A stretch of DNA of 64,000 nt from Natronorubrum aibiense (GTDB taxonomy: Archaea > Halobacteriota > Halobacteria > Halobacteriales > Natrialbaceae), in contig NZ_CP045488.1 of assembly GCF_009392895.1 (NCBI RefSeq), positions 2,604,001-2,668,000 on the forward strand, written 5' to 3'. This document shows positions 15,585 through 23,767 of the stretch, piece by piece. Made by a program: the position numbers and the translations under genes. The notes under the pieces were generated by a model. The model did no database searches and had not been told where the DNA came from. It was given only the letters and a program-made list of their open reading frames with translations. Each line of letters starts with the position of its first letter. The stretch's first letter is position 1.

Positions 15585-16307
15585 ATGAGTGCCTCAGAGC
15601 CTAACCGGAAGAGAGTTTGTGTTGACACCAGTGTTCTACTAAACTATATCCAAGTTCCATTTGAGACGGACCAGGATAGTAGTGAATTTTTAGAGTCGGA
15701 AGACCTCACTAAGACAGTGGGATCTGTTGTTCGTCAGGAATTAGAGGACCGACGGTTGGTAAGAAAGCAAGCATATCTTGACCTTCTTTGTGTTGCGGAG
15801 AGTTTAGACCTTGATTCGGGTGATATGACTGTCCCTATCTACGAATTTGAACCTCGGGATGTTGATCTGCCTGATGATGTGGACGTGACTGATCATGACT
15901 ATAATCATATTGAGGAACTACAATGGGAGCTAGTCGGGGCAGATGATCAAGAAGAACTTGATAATCGACTCTCCAATCTTCGTAAGAAGATTCGATATAT
16001 GAAATCCCGGAAGAGAAAGGCCGACACGCACACACAGAGGTTCAATAAAGAATTCAGTGATAAGCTTGCGGACGCCATTGATGATGAAATTGATAACCGG
16101 AAGGACGCAGCAGTTCTTGCACAAACTGTTGCTTGGAAATATGACAATCGAGATCTCGACCCTGTGCCAGAAATTATCGTTACACTAGACAAATATGACA
16201 TGATCGAGAAAGAATATGAAATTAACGAGGCGATTAAAGACACGTACTCCATCGGTAGTATGATTACTATCGAAAGCCCAGAATCATTCCTTGAAGCACT
16301 GACTTAA
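15585..16307 (+). CDS. PIN-domain protein (putative ribonuclease toxin)
   Basis: 240 residues. It opens with the PIN motif VCVDTSVLLNY (first acidic residue). Later acidic positions fit the family: VRQELEDRR (Glu), DRKDAA-type DNRKDAAVLAQTV (Asp), and VTLDKYDM (Asp). PIN proteins cut RNA using a Mg-binding acidic cluster. It is longer than a typical VapC (about 130 residues) because of a charged helical insertion at about 95-150. It forms a two-gene unit with the gene before it. Confidence 0.65.
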   Translation: MSASEPNRKRVCVDTSVLLNYIQVPFETDQDSSEFLESEDLTKTVGSVVRQELEDRRLVRKQAYLDLLCVAESLDLDSGDMTVPIYEFEPRDVDLPDDVDVTDHDYNHIEELQWELVGADDQEELDNRLSNLRKKIRYMKSRKRKADTHTQRFNKEFSDKLADAIDDEIDNRKDAAVLAQTVAWKYDNRDLDPVPEIIVTLDKYDMIEKEYEINEAIKDTYSIGSMITIESPESFLEALT

Positions 16308-16384
16308 GGACGATTTCAGAAATCATAATTGACTGTTCTATTGAGAGGTTGACTTGCTGTTGATTGAAATTCCGTCTACTACTT

Positions 16385-17398
16385 CTATAGCCCGTGTAGT
16401 CTCCGATGTTCACGGACGAAGATGGAATGAGGACGATGCTGTGGGTTTTGAGGTAGATGAAGCGAACAACCATCATAGCTGATAAGGTCTTTATATGTCT
16501 CACTGCCAGATTCATTACGTACAATAACCTCGAGATCGTCGCTAATCGAAATCCAACCAGTATCGAAGGTCCAGTGATGGAACTTACAAAGTGCGAGTCC
16601 GTTTCGGACATCGTCACTGCCATCCTCACTCTTCGGATAGATGTGAGCTGCCTCAACCTCGGGATTGCCAGCGGGTGATTTCCGTTGTGCTCCGCAGACA
16701 GCGCACGTCTCATCGTACGCATCTAAAACTGCACGTCGAAATGCCGAAGAACGGACGCGGCGTTCTGTCTCCGTGTATTCTGTCGTAGATTCAGTCAGTT
16801 CCGGTGGATCCTGTTCTGCAAGGAGGTTCTCGATTTCTTCGCTGATCTCCTCCGGTGCTTTCCCTATCTCGTTCTTAGCATGCTGTCGAAGGGCTTCGGT
16901 GAGGCTGCCGTACTTATTCACCAGCCGTCCTTTTCGATCTTCAGTGAGGCGAGTAAAGCTCTGAGGATAGAACGTCTTCCAACCGATATCGTCGTGTAGA
17001 GCCTCTGAATGGATGTCGACGCGTTTGACATCAGTGAGATAGAAGATATACGGCCATCCTTCGTCCAAATCCTCGACACGCCGTCCTTCATCGTATGACG
17101 TCCACAGTTTCTCAGCGAGTGTATCGTTCTCTTGCTTCGACAGAATCGTTGCAGCGTGAGTGTAGCTCTTCCTCTTCGTATAGAATAGGGCCCGATCGCC
17201 AGGTTCCATCTTTTCCCAGTGTGACTGATTGCCACTCACAACCCCCCAGACAGAGACCTTATCTAAATCGAGATCTGGGATTTCAGTGTATTCAGATGGG
17301 TCAACACCATCCAAGATCGTCTCCTGAAAATGCCGATACGTACCTGTCTTCTGCTCTCTGCTACAGGGAGCGAGGAAGATATTGTCGATATCAGTCAT
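16385..17398 (-). CDS. EVE-like/HNH endonuclease, likely modification-dependent restriction
   Basis: 337 residues. The N-terminal part (1-155) has the EVE/PUA-like pattern: WGVVSGNQSHWEKMEPGDRA, a strand block, then WPYIFYLTDVKRVDI. The C-terminal part (about 220-300) is an HNH nuclease with CAVCGAQ, EAAHIYPKSEDG, NGLALCKFHHWTFD. EVE-type domains read modified bases, and EVE-HNH fusions are predicted to cut modified foreign DNA. It is a single gene opposing its neighbours. In a provirus it would act against competing viruses; that is inference. Confidence 0.75.
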   Translation of the reverse strand: MTDIDNIFLAPCSREQKTGTYRHFQETILDGVDPSEYTEIPDLDLDKVSVWGVVSGNQSHWEKMEPGDRALFYTKRKSYTHAATILSKQENDTLAEKLWTSYDEGRRVEDLDEGWPYIFYLTDVKRVDIHSEALHDDIGWKTFYPQSFTRLTEDRKGRLVNKYGSLTEALRQHAKNEIGKAPEEISEEIENLLAEQDPPELTESTTEYTETERRVRSSAFRRAVLDAYDETCAVCGAQRKSPAGNPEVEAAHIYPKSEDGSDDVRNGLALCKFHHWTFDTGWISISDDLEVIVRNESGSETYKDLISYDGCSLHLPQNPQHRPHSIFVREHRRLHGL

Positions 17399-17491
17399 AC
17401 TTAACAGTCTACTTCTCTCATGATAATTATCTCTCGATATCGAGAGACCTCTTGGAGATAACAGTTTGCCCTGGTAACGAAAAAGAGGATC

Positions 17492-17719
17492 TTACGCGGT
17501 GGAATTCACACTTTCTGCCTCTGCGTCTGGGAAGTCGTTTGGATCGATCAACGATACCTCCCATGTAGCATCGTCTGTCTGAGTTATTCGCACGGGGTGG
17601 CTCTTCACGTTACCATCCTCGCCAACACAACCGAGTGCCCGAAGCTCGCTCTTCGGAAGCACGACACCGCCCGACGTTCTACCAACTTGAACCAACTGAT
17701 GGATGGGCATAGCGCTCAT
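17492..17719 (-). CDS. Small AbrB-like regulator candidate
   Basis: 75 residues, beginning with a strand-rich segment (IHQLVQVGRTSGGVVLPKSELRAL) resembling a swapped-hairpin AbrB/SpoVT DNA-binding domain, then a second strand pair. It is divergent from the virion operon starting at 17818, so it is placed to control late gene expression. The family call is tentative. Confidence 0.5.
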   Translation of the reverse strand: MSAMPIHQLVQVGRTSGGVVLPKSELRALGCVGEDGNVKSHPVRITQTDDATWEVSLIDPNDFPDAEAESVNSTA

Positions 17720-17817
17720 TTCGTGAGTGGTTCTGAATCTGTTTAAACATTAGTCTCACCAGTACAAGACTATGATATTCCCGACCGCTATCACTCGTTC
17801 ACGAGTCCCATCTGAGC

Positions 17818-18141
17818 ATGGGTGCAGACAACCCACCACCGACGGATGAAAAGGACATCAACGACGTCTACCACGACCGGAATCTCCTCGCGATCGCCTT
17901 CGCGAGGGCGATGAGACTTACCTGGGGACCGGAGACCGCAGGCTGGTACCGACATGATGGCTGGCCAGTTGTCTGGGTCGACACTCCAGCAGGCCAGAAG
18001 TCGTGGCACGTCACCCCCGACCTCGAGGACGTCCTCGAGCGCTCACCACTTGACAATAGTGAGCCGATCGGCGGCTACGACGGTCACTCGAGGACGCTGA
18101 AGAACTGCCGACTCGCCCGCTACATTACTCGATCCTACTGA
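17818..18141 (+). CDS. First gene of the virion operon, unknown function
   Basis: 107 residues; polar with a Trp-rich middle (ETAGWYRHDGWPVVWVDTP). No recognised domain. Its stop overlaps the next ATG by one base (TGATG), beginning a chain of coupled genes on to the capsid block. Confidence 0.55.
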   Translation: MGADNPPPTDEKDINDVYHDRNLLAIAFARAMRLTWGPETAGWYRHDGWPVVWVDTPAGQKSWHVTPDLEDVLERSPLDNSEPIGGYDGHSRTLKNCRLARYITRSY

Positions 18142-18800
18142 TGACAGGCTACTTCTGCCCCGTCGAGGGGTGCGACAAACACACCGACGAATGGGACGAC
18201 GACCAACCGCCCTTTGCCTCGAGGGAGGCGGTCAGGAGCCACATCAACGCGAAAAGTGGCGATGACCACCAGCGAGCAAGGGACGAAGGGGTCTGGAAGG
18301 AGGCCCCGAGCAGCAGCAAAGGCACAGACGGCGACGGGGTCGAAAGCAGCGACGACCAGCAGCCGGAAGCAGCCGAAAGCAGCACCGAGCAGCCAGACGA
18401 GCAGGCAGCAAGCAGCAACGAAGGGGGTGAAAGCAGCCCCTCGAGCAGCGACACGATCGACGAGAGCAACAACGACCAGGGAGGCGAGCAAGTGAAACCT
18501 GCAGACAGCACCGACCCGTGGGAGACAGACGAGCAGGCAAACGACCAGCAAAAAGGGGCCACTAAAGGGGGCCAAAGCAATGGCTCTCCCACCTCAAGCA
18601 GCCCCTCGAGTGGTGGTCTGAATCTCCGGGCGACTGCGATCCTCATCGGGGCAGCGGTTGCCCTCTCCGTACTGATCCTCTTATGGCGCCGCCGTCGGTC
18701 GAAGACGATCGATGTCGATTCAGCCGACCCGGTGCCTGACGAGGAGGAGTCGACCGGCAACGGTATCGATCGCGAGGCCGGGGGTGGTCTCGTTGACTGA
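18141..18800 (+). CDS. Virion-operon membrane protein with N-terminal zinc finger
   Basis: 219 residues. A Cys/His finger at the N-terminus (YFCPVEGCDKHTDEW, then a His pair further on) is followed by about 120 residues of low-complexity Ser/Gln/Glu sequence. A single membrane helix (ATAILIGAAVALSVLILLW) and a basic RRRRS stop-transfer precede a short acidic tail. It is probably anchored in the internal lipid membrane that viruses of this group carry; role inferred. Confidence 0.6.
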   Translation: MTGYFCPVEGCDKHTDEWDDDQPPFASREAVRSHINAKSGDDHQRARDEGVWKEAPSSSKGTDGDGVESSDDQQPEAAESSTEQPDEQAASSNEGGESSPSSSDTIDESNNDQGGEQVKPADSTDPWETDEQANDQQKGATKGGQSNGSPTSSSPSSGGLNLRATAILIGAAVALSVLILLWRRRRSKTIDVDSADPVPDEEESTGNGIDREAGGGLVD

Positions 18801-19308
18801 CGACCACAGCCAGGACAGTCCCGATCCCGAAGACACCCTCGAGGAAGAGGCGTACGCAGAGATCGACCCCGAGATCGCCGAACAGGTAGCAGCAGCCGAC
18901 ACCGAGGAAGATACCGACGGCGAAAATGTCGACGTTGACGACCCAGCGGACAAACCAGACGAGACCAGCGAAAGCACCAGCACTGGCGATCGAAAGACAG
19001 TTGGTCACGTCTACTGCCGGGCACTCGGGGCTGGCGCTGCCATCAGCCAGGATCGGATGGGCTCGGGTGTCGACGACCGCTCGGCGGTGATCGACGAGTA
19101 CGCCGACCTTGCGAAGGAACTCGACCTCGACGAGTACATGGATCAGTGGTACCGGGAGAACCTAAGCGGCAGCTCGGAACTCGGTCCTGGTCAGGGGCTC
19201 GTCGCGATGACCTCGTTGTTTGCAGTGATGGTGCTCGTCGAAGACACGGAGATGCTCGACGGTGCGATCGACTCGATTGGGGGAGCCACCGCGGAGGTGG
19301 ATGCATGA
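18793..19308 (+). CDS. Acidic virion-operon protein with TTG or GTG start
   Basis: About 171 residues. The frame contains no ATG at the right place. A TTG at 18793 (LTDDHSQDS) overlaps the previous stop region, and a GTG lies at 18784; I chose the TTG for the 8-base overlap. The N-terminal half is extremely acidic, and the C-terminal half has a hydrophobic segment (GLVAMTSLFAVMVLVED). Coupled to its neighbours. Unknown function. Confidence 0.5.
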   Translation: MTDDHSQDSPDPEDTLEEEAYAEIDPEIAEQVAAADTEEDTDGENVDVDDPADKPDETSESTSTGDRKTVGHVYCRALGAGAAISQDRMGSGVDDRSAVIDEYADLAKELDLDEYMDQWYRENLSGSSELGPGQGLVAMTSLFAVMVLVEDTEMLDGAIDSIGGATAEVDA

Positions 19309-19889
19309 ATCTCCGCGATCTCGCGACCGGCGGCGACCCACGGAAAGCCCTCGCAACGAAGTTCTTCCAGAGCAAGCAGGCCGAAGCGTTCCTCTCGATC
19401 GTCGCCCACCGTGAGCGGAGAATCATGGAAGCTGTCGCTGACCTCCAGGAGGCGGTTGACGCCGATATCGAACAACTTGAGGGACTCCCGTCGGTTGACG
19501 ACCGCGTTGAGCAGATCCGTTCGATGGCCCTCGCGATGATCGATGAGTCGCTCCCCTCGTGGTATGTCCAAGAGGCGATGGACCTCGAGAACGCCGAGGA
19601 AGCCGCCCAGTATGCTGACCTCACGGCCGAAGAGTGGGAGACGACCAAAGAGACGTGGGCTGACCGCTACCGTGAGCAAGGCATCGAAGGCAGTGTCGAC
19701 GAACTGGCGACAGCTCACATCCGGGCTCGCTTCGACGTCGACGACCTCGAGACATTCCGCCAGGCGGTCATCGAGTGGCCTGACGATCGACAGCGCGCCG
19801 TCCTCGAAGAAGCCCTCGCCGGTGGTCTCGAGATGGCCGAACAGGGGATCCGTGACGTAACCGATGCGGTCGACTCGGAGGACCGATGA
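19305..19889 (+). CDS. Helical virion-operon protein preceding the packaging ATPase
   Basis: 194 residues from the ATG at 19305, overlapping the previous stop (ATGA). It is almost entirely helical and charged (FLSIVAHRERRIMEAVADLQ), with no membrane segment. No family recognised. It ends four bases inside the ATPase gene, so the two are translated together. Confidence 0.6.
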   Translation: MNLRDLATGGDPRKALATKFFQSKQAEAFLSIVAHRERRIMEAVADLQEAVDADIEQLEGLPSVDDRVEQIRSMALAMIDESLPSWYVQEAMDLENAEEAAQYADLTAEEWETTKETWADRYREQGIEGSVDELATAHIRARFDVDDLETFRQAVIEWPDDRQRAVLEEALAGGLEMAEQGIRDVTDAVDSEDR

Positions 19890-20671
19890 ACCTCGCGTTC
19901 GGGGCTCGCACGAACTGGGGGAAGAGCTACGGCCTGCAGGCGTACACCGAGCGAAATGCGCCGGAGTACGATCGGACGGTGCTCGTCGACTACAAGGACG
20001 AGTACACTGGACTGGTTGAATCGGGCCTGCTACAGCGGCTTCCGCTCCGACCAGGCACTGAAAACCTGTCTCGCGCTCAGTGGCGGCAAATCTTCGAAGA
20101 CAACGGTAGCTTGCAACTTGCCCGCGACGGGATGACTGACGACGCCTGGCGTGAGGCGATCGCGACCGCGATCGCGGCGCTGTCCCAACTCGAGGAACGG
20201 ACGTTCTTGGGTTTGGACGAAGCTCACCGTCTCGCACCGCAACGCGACGGCTATCCCGACGAGTTCGACACGCTGGCAACGACATGGCACGGCGATGGAA
20301 TGGGCGTCGCGTGGGTCACACAGCGGTTCGCAAAACTCGACGAGGACATCTGCTCGCAGTCCCAGGCGTCGATGCTCGGCGGCTTCGGCAGTGGGAACGA
20401 CCTCGACAAGGTCCGCGGGATCGTCGAATATCCAGCTGACGTCCACAAGGCTGACGCCGAAACGTGTCCCCGAACACTCCCCGACGAGCTTCTTGTCGAC
20501 GGTGAGCCACTCACTCTTCGGCGCTACACCGACGACGGTGACAACACGATCGGTTCTGAGTGGATCTACTCCGACGATACTACCCTCAGACGCATTGATT
20601 CACGCGAATGGACGCTCGAGAGCACGCACTACGGCAGTGACCGCGTCCGGATCAAACACCCCTTCGACTAA
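19886..20671 (+). CDS. Genome-packaging ATPase (FtsK/HerA superfamily, PRD1-adenovirus lineage)
   Basis: 261 residues. Walker A is GARTNWGKSYG near the N-terminus. Walker B is RTFLGLDEAH at about residues 107-116. A sensor-like Gln occurs in VAWVTQRF. The small size and gene position match packaging ATPases of membrane-containing double-beta-barrel and sphaerolipo-type viruses, which pump DNA into preformed capsids. It follows the helical protein with a 4-base overlap and precedes a small RHH protein and the capsid genes. Confidence 0.85.
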   Translation: MNLAFGARTNWGKSYGLQAYTERNAPEYDRTVLVDYKDEYTGLVESGLLQRLPLRPGTENLSRAQWRQIFEDNGSLQLARDGMTDDAWREAIATAIAALSQLEERTFLGLDEAHRLAPQRDGYPDEFDTLATTWHGDGMGVAWVTQRFAKLDEDICSQSQASMLGGFGSGNDLDKVRGIVEYPADVHKADAETCPRTLPDELLVDGEPLTLRRYTDDGDNTIGSEWIYSDDTTLRRIDSREWTLESTHYGSDRVRIKHPFD

Positions 20672-20677
20672 CACACG

Positions 20678-20851
20678 ATGCGCATCGATGTCTCACTCCG
20701 CGGGAGCAAGGCCGATCAGTTCGAACGGATTCAACAGCACCTCGAGGATCGTCGTGGCCACGACCTGACCCGGGCAGATGTCGCTGCGCATCTCATGGCC
20801 GAGTTCGAACAGTGCCTCGAGGACGACCGGCGTTCGCGATCGCGACGGTAA
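20678..20851 (+). CDS. 57-residue ribbon-helix-helix-like protein
   Basis: A short gene between the ATPase and the capsid block. It encodes 57 residues starting MRIDVSLRGSKADQFERI: one strand, then two helices (ADQFERIQQHLE and TRADVAAHLMAEFE), ending in a basic tail. The pattern fits a ribbon-helix-helix DNA-binding protein. It may regulate the strong capsid promoter just downstream; inference. Confidence 0.5.
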   Translation: MRIDVSLRGSKADQFERIQQHLEDRRGHDLTRADVAAHLMAEFEQCLEDDRRSRSRR

Positions 20852-20921
20852 CAAGAGACCGCGTCGGTCCGACGCAATCTGTGTTTTCTCGAGTCTCGTA
20901 ACGTCGCTTCTAACGCGCTCT

Positions 20922-20927
20922 TATATC
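20922..20927 (+). promoter_or_regulatory. TATA box of the capsid transcript
   Basis: TTATAT lies 27 bases upstream of the ATG at 20954, in a 100-base gap that breaks the chain of overlapping genes. The spacing predicts a leaderless or nearly leaderless capsid message, typical of haloarchaea. Confidence 0.5.
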
Positions 20928-20953
20928 CAAATTCGGCCGGTAGGCCGGATCGC

Positions 20954-21229
20954 ATGGCAATGCAATTTGATGAGGCCACTGCGGTCCTCACTGACAGTGA
21001 TGTGTGGATGGATGTCGGCATGGTCGCGGGTGGTTACCTCGCACCGTACCTCGTCGACACGGCAACTGGCACAATGCTCCCGTCGGAAGTCTTCGGGCTC
21101 GGCGGAATGGCGCTGGGTGAAATGGTCGTCAGCAACCGAGCATTCACTCTCGGATCGGGGGCTTTCGTCGTTCGAGAGGCTGCTGAGCGCTTCAACGCCC
21201 AGGGCATGATCAACGAGGTGCTGGCGTAA
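20954..21229 (+). CDS. VP12-like small virion protein
   Basis: 91 residues with hydrophobic, glycine-rich segments (MVAGGYLAPYLVDTATG and LGGMALGEMVVSNRAF), likely membrane-associated. It directly precedes the two capsid genes, the place held by the VP12 gene in SH1-type viruses. The name rests on synteny and size, not on a motif. Its stop abuts the next ATG. Confidence 0.6.
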   Translation: MAMQFDEATAVLTDSDVWMDVGMVAGGYLAPYLVDTATGTMLPSEVFGLGGMALGEMVVSNRAFTLGSGAFVVREAAERFNAQGMINEVLA

Positions 21230-21721
21230 ATGAGCCTCTCGCTGTACGCCGCGCTCGGCGGCTCGAGCAAGTACATTTCGACGGAGATGAACATTCCCGA
21301 CCAACTCACCCCAGTCCTTTCGATCAATCCGAAGGACGGTGTGGGAGTTCTCATCCGCAACGCGGTCGAGATGGGTAACAAGGCTGGTGTCCCGATCTAC
21401 GGGAAATTCCGCGATGCAGACGGTAACCCGCTCCCGGCGGACACTCGCGTCGCGATCGGCTACCAAGCACCGACTGACGAGAGCATCCAGGTCGTCTCTG
21501 ACCCCAAGAGCACGATCGCGAGCTACATCAAGAACAGCGTCTCTGACCAGCAGGACGACCGCAAGGTCGATGCGGTCAAACACCAGCTCAAGGGCAGCAA
21601 GCTCGAGGTGCGAGACATCGACGAAGCGTACATCCTCGTTGATTCGTCCGCGCAGATCGATCACACCCAGAGCGAGATCTACTTCGAGGAAGCCGCACTC
21701 GCGGAGGTGGATCTCGAGTAA
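21230..21721 (+). CDS. Small major capsid protein (VP7-like)
   Basis: 163 residues starting MSLSLYAALGGSSKYIS. A beta-rich single-barrel layout: strands at QLTPVLSIN, GVGVLIRNAV, VPIYGKFRDADG, TRVAIGYQAP, and the final HTQSEIYFEEAALAEV. In sphaerolipo- and simuloviruses two single beta-barrel capsid proteins, VP7 (small) and VP4 (large), are encoded in this order. The gene is overlapped by one base by the larger capsid gene (TAATG). Confidence 0.8.
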   Translation: MSLSLYAALGGSSKYISTEMNIPDQLTPVLSINPKDGVGVLIRNAVEMGNKAGVPIYGKFRDADGNPLPADTRVAIGYQAPTDESIQVVSDPKSTIASYIKNSVSDQQDDRKVDAVKHQLKGSKLEVRDIDEAYILVDSSAQIDHTQSEIYFEEAALAEVDLE

Positions 21722-22458
21722 TGGCGATTCAGAACCAGCTCAAGAACGCGAACTGGATTCCTGGTAGCGTCACGCTTCGTGAGTTCACGACTCAGGAAAG
21801 CACTCCTGACGAAGCGAGTGTCGTCGCCGAAATTCAGGTTGGGCGGCCGCTGCAGCTCCGAGACGACCCGGACAGCGAATTACGGCTTGCGCTCCCGGCG
21901 TACGAACACTTCACGACCGATGGCACGGCCGACGAAACTGAGACGTTCGAACTCGGCAACAACCTCGTCAAGAGCCCAACGACCGAAGATCTCCTGGTCT
22001 GGGAGGACGGTGCAGTCGTTCAGCCTGATAGCGTCGACTACGACAGCAACGCCTTCGACTACACTTCGAGCGGGACGGAGACGGACCTCGACGTCTTCTA
22101 TATCGCCCGCAATCCTGCAAGCGTCGAGATTCGGAAGACGGCTCCCGGTGCGGGCGGCAAGGTCAACCAGACGCTCAAGGAGGCACAGACGGCAATTCTG
22201 CACACTCGCGACCAAGCCCAGCAGGAGGTTCGGTTCGGCTTCGAGCGGACGCCGCTGCAGCCGTACCTGCCGCGCAAGTTCCGACTGCAGGTGGTCGTCG
22301 ACGCGCCGTACACCGTCGCGTTCGAGGCTCCCGAGCGAGCGAACGGAACGCCTCGAGCCCGCAATGCCCTGCTGTCACTGCCACGCTACCAGACTGAATC
22401 CCGAATCGAGGGACTGGGAACGGCAGTCAAGCAGGACATGATCGGAGTTCGAGGGTGA
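21721..22458 (+). CDS. Large major capsid protein (VP4-like)
   Basis: 245 residues, beta-rich, starting MAIQNQLKNANWIPGSVTLR. A mid-protein barrel extends through RPLQLRDDPDSELRLALPAY and the C-terminal RKFRLQVVVDAPYTVAFEAP. Size, order after the smaller capsid gene, and sequence character match the VP4-type vertical single-barrel capsid protein of SH1/SNJ1-type viruses. Together with VP7-like subunits it should form the capsomers of a tailless icosahedral virion. Confidence 0.8.
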   Translation: MAIQNQLKNANWIPGSVTLREFTTQESTPDEASVVAEIQVGRPLQLRDDPDSELRLALPAYEHFTTDGTADETETFELGNNLVKSPTTEDLLVWEDGAVVQPDSVDYDSNAFDYTSSGTETDLDVFYIARNPASVEIRKTAPGAGGKVNQTLKEAQTAILHTRDQAQQEVRFGFERTPLQPYLPRKFRLQVVVDAPYTVAFEAPERANGTPRARNALLSLPRYQTESRIEGLGTAVKQDMIGVRG

Positions 22459-22464
22459 TTCTCC

Positions 22465-22677
22465 GTGCAGGGTGGTCTCTCCGACGGTATCGGCCCGGGC
22501 GAGGTGGCGGCCACCACGACAACTACGACCTCGAGCCCGGCAGACAATGCTCAGCAGCCCCCAGCGAGTCCGACAGAGCGGCTCGTCTACGGGACGGCGT
22601 GGACGCAGGACGACATCATGATCGCCCTGCTCACGTTGCAGGTGGTGCTGCTGATCTTCGTCACGATTCGAGCATGA
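22465..22677 (+). CDS. VP13-like single-pass membrane protein
   Basis: 70 residues from a GTG start at 22465. A Thr/Ser/Pro-rich N-terminus is followed by one membrane helix (IMIALLTLQVVLLIFVTI). It lies just after the capsid genes, as VP13 does in SH1. The stop overlaps the start of a tiny following frame. Confidence 0.55.
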   Translation: MQGGLSDGIGPGEVAATTTTTTSSPADNAQQPPASPTERLVYGTAWTQDDIMIALLTLQVVLLIFVTIRA

Positions 22678-22754
22678 TCGGACACACGAATGGGCTCGCC
22701 GGCACGATCGTCGCGACGAGCCTCATGGATAGTACCGGAACGGAGGTGAATTGA
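22674..22754 (+). CDS. 26-residue ORF coupled to the VP13-like gene
   Basis: ATGA overlap with the preceding stop, then 26 codons (MIGHTNGLAGTIVATSLMD...) ending just before the VP2-like gene. It may only serve to carry ribosomes across the gap. Too short for a function call. Confidence 0.3.
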   Translation: MIGHTNGLAGTIVATSLMDSTGTEVN

Positions 22755-22758
22755 ATCG

Positions 22759-23550
22759 ATGCCAGGACCTGCAGCCGCTCTCGCGGCCGGTGAGGCGGCC
22801 GATAAAGCTGGTGACGTCGCAGAGCCTGCGGCCGAAGCCGTCGGCAAGGTTTCCGACAACATGACTGAAGCGGCGACGGAGAGCGATGGCTTCAACATCG
22901 CGATGGTGATTGCGGCTCTCGTTCTCGCGTACGTCGTCTACGAGTTTACTGGTCTCTTCGACGGAGCCGGTGAGGCGGCAGACGGAATCGGTGATGCGAT
23001 CGGTGACGTCTGGGGCGGCTCAACTGACGCGGCCGCTGGAACCGGCGGTGCAGTCGGCGATATCTGGGACGGCTCGACCGATGCAGCTGCTGGGGCCGGC
23101 AACGCAGTGGGTGACGTCTGGGACGGTTCGACCGACGCGGCCGGCGGTATCGGCGGTGCAGTTGGCGGTGTGTGGAGCGGCACAACCGATGCAATCGGCG
23201 ATGTCTGGGGCGGTTCGACAGACGCAGCCGGCGGCATCGGCGGTGCGATCGGCGACGTCTGGGGCGGTGCAACCGATGCTGCAGACGGTGCTGGTGATCT
23301 CTTCGGCGATATCGTCGGAGGCGCGGCCGACACCGGTGGAGATGCTGTCGACGGAGCAGTTGACACTGGTGGTGACCTCTTCGGAGGGGTCATCGACACC
23401 GGTGGAGACGCCGTCGACAGTGCGACTGATACTGGTGGTGACATCGTCGACGGTGCGGCCGATACCGGCGGCGATGTGATCGACGGAGCAACCGATTTCG
23501 GCGGAGACGTCGTTGAAGGCGGTTCGAATCTTGTCGGAGGGCTGATCTAA
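22759..23550 (+). CDS. VP2-like repeat protein with one membrane helix
   Basis: 263 residues. One helix (FNIAMVIAALVLAYVVYEFTG, about residues 51-71) is followed by about 190 residues of Gly/Asp/Ala repeats. The first block has units of about 18 residues built on GDVWGGSTDAA, and the second has 11-residue units built on DTGGDxVDG. VP2 of SH1 is also a long repeat protein of the virion. The repeat part has no Cys and few basic residues. The stop lies two bases before the next ATG. Confidence 0.65.
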   Translation: MPGPAAALAAGEAADKAGDVAEPAAEAVGKVSDNMTEAATESDGFNIAMVIAALVLAYVVYEFTGLFDGAGEAADGIGDAIGDVWGGSTDAAAGTGGAVGDIWDGSTDAAAGAGNAVGDVWDGSTDAAGGIGGAVGGVWSGTTDAIGDVWGGSTDAAGGIGGAIGDVWGGATDAADGAGDLFGDIVGGAADTGGDAVDGAVDTGGDLFGGVIDTGGDAVDSATDTGGDIVDGAADTGGDVIDGATDFGGDVVEGGSNLVGGLI

Positions 23551-23551
23551 T

Positions 23552-23767
23552 ATGGAGCCGACTGCTCTTCTGAATCAGTTCGGCTTCCCGACCGTCGCGT
23601 TCCTACTCATGTACCGACTCTACCGAGAGGAACGCGGCGAGCGGCGCGAAGAGCGGAGTAAGTGGCTCGAGGCGATCCAGCAGCACACGGCGACGCTGAA
23701 AGACCTCCGTCGAGACGTCCGGACGGTCGCGACCGACGGTGGCACCGAGCAGGAGGAGGATACGTGA
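23552..23767 (+). CDS. Small membrane-anchored coiled-coil protein, holin-like candidate
   Basis: 71 residues: a short hydrophobic N-terminus (FGFPTVAFLLMYRLY) followed by a highly charged helix (REERGERREERSKWLEAI). The layout recalls BhlA/UviB-type holin-like proteins but also suits a minor virion membrane protein, since SH1-type viruses encode small VP5/VP10 proteins here. TGATG overlap with the next gene. Confidence 0.5.
   Translation: MEPTALLNQFGFPTVAFLLMYRLYREERGERREERSKWLEAIQQHTATLKDLRRDVRTVATDGGTEQEEDT

Noticed and set aside
22980-23550. Regular short repeats suggesting a CRISPR-like or satellite array
   Set aside because: The repeats are in frame within one intact gene, vary at synonymous positions, and have no spacer structure. 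They encode Gly/Asp repeats of a virion protein.
23552-23767. Firm holin call for the small membrane protein
   Set aside because: The layout is holin-like, but SH1-type viruses also have small membrane virion proteins at this position, so only a tentative note was kept.
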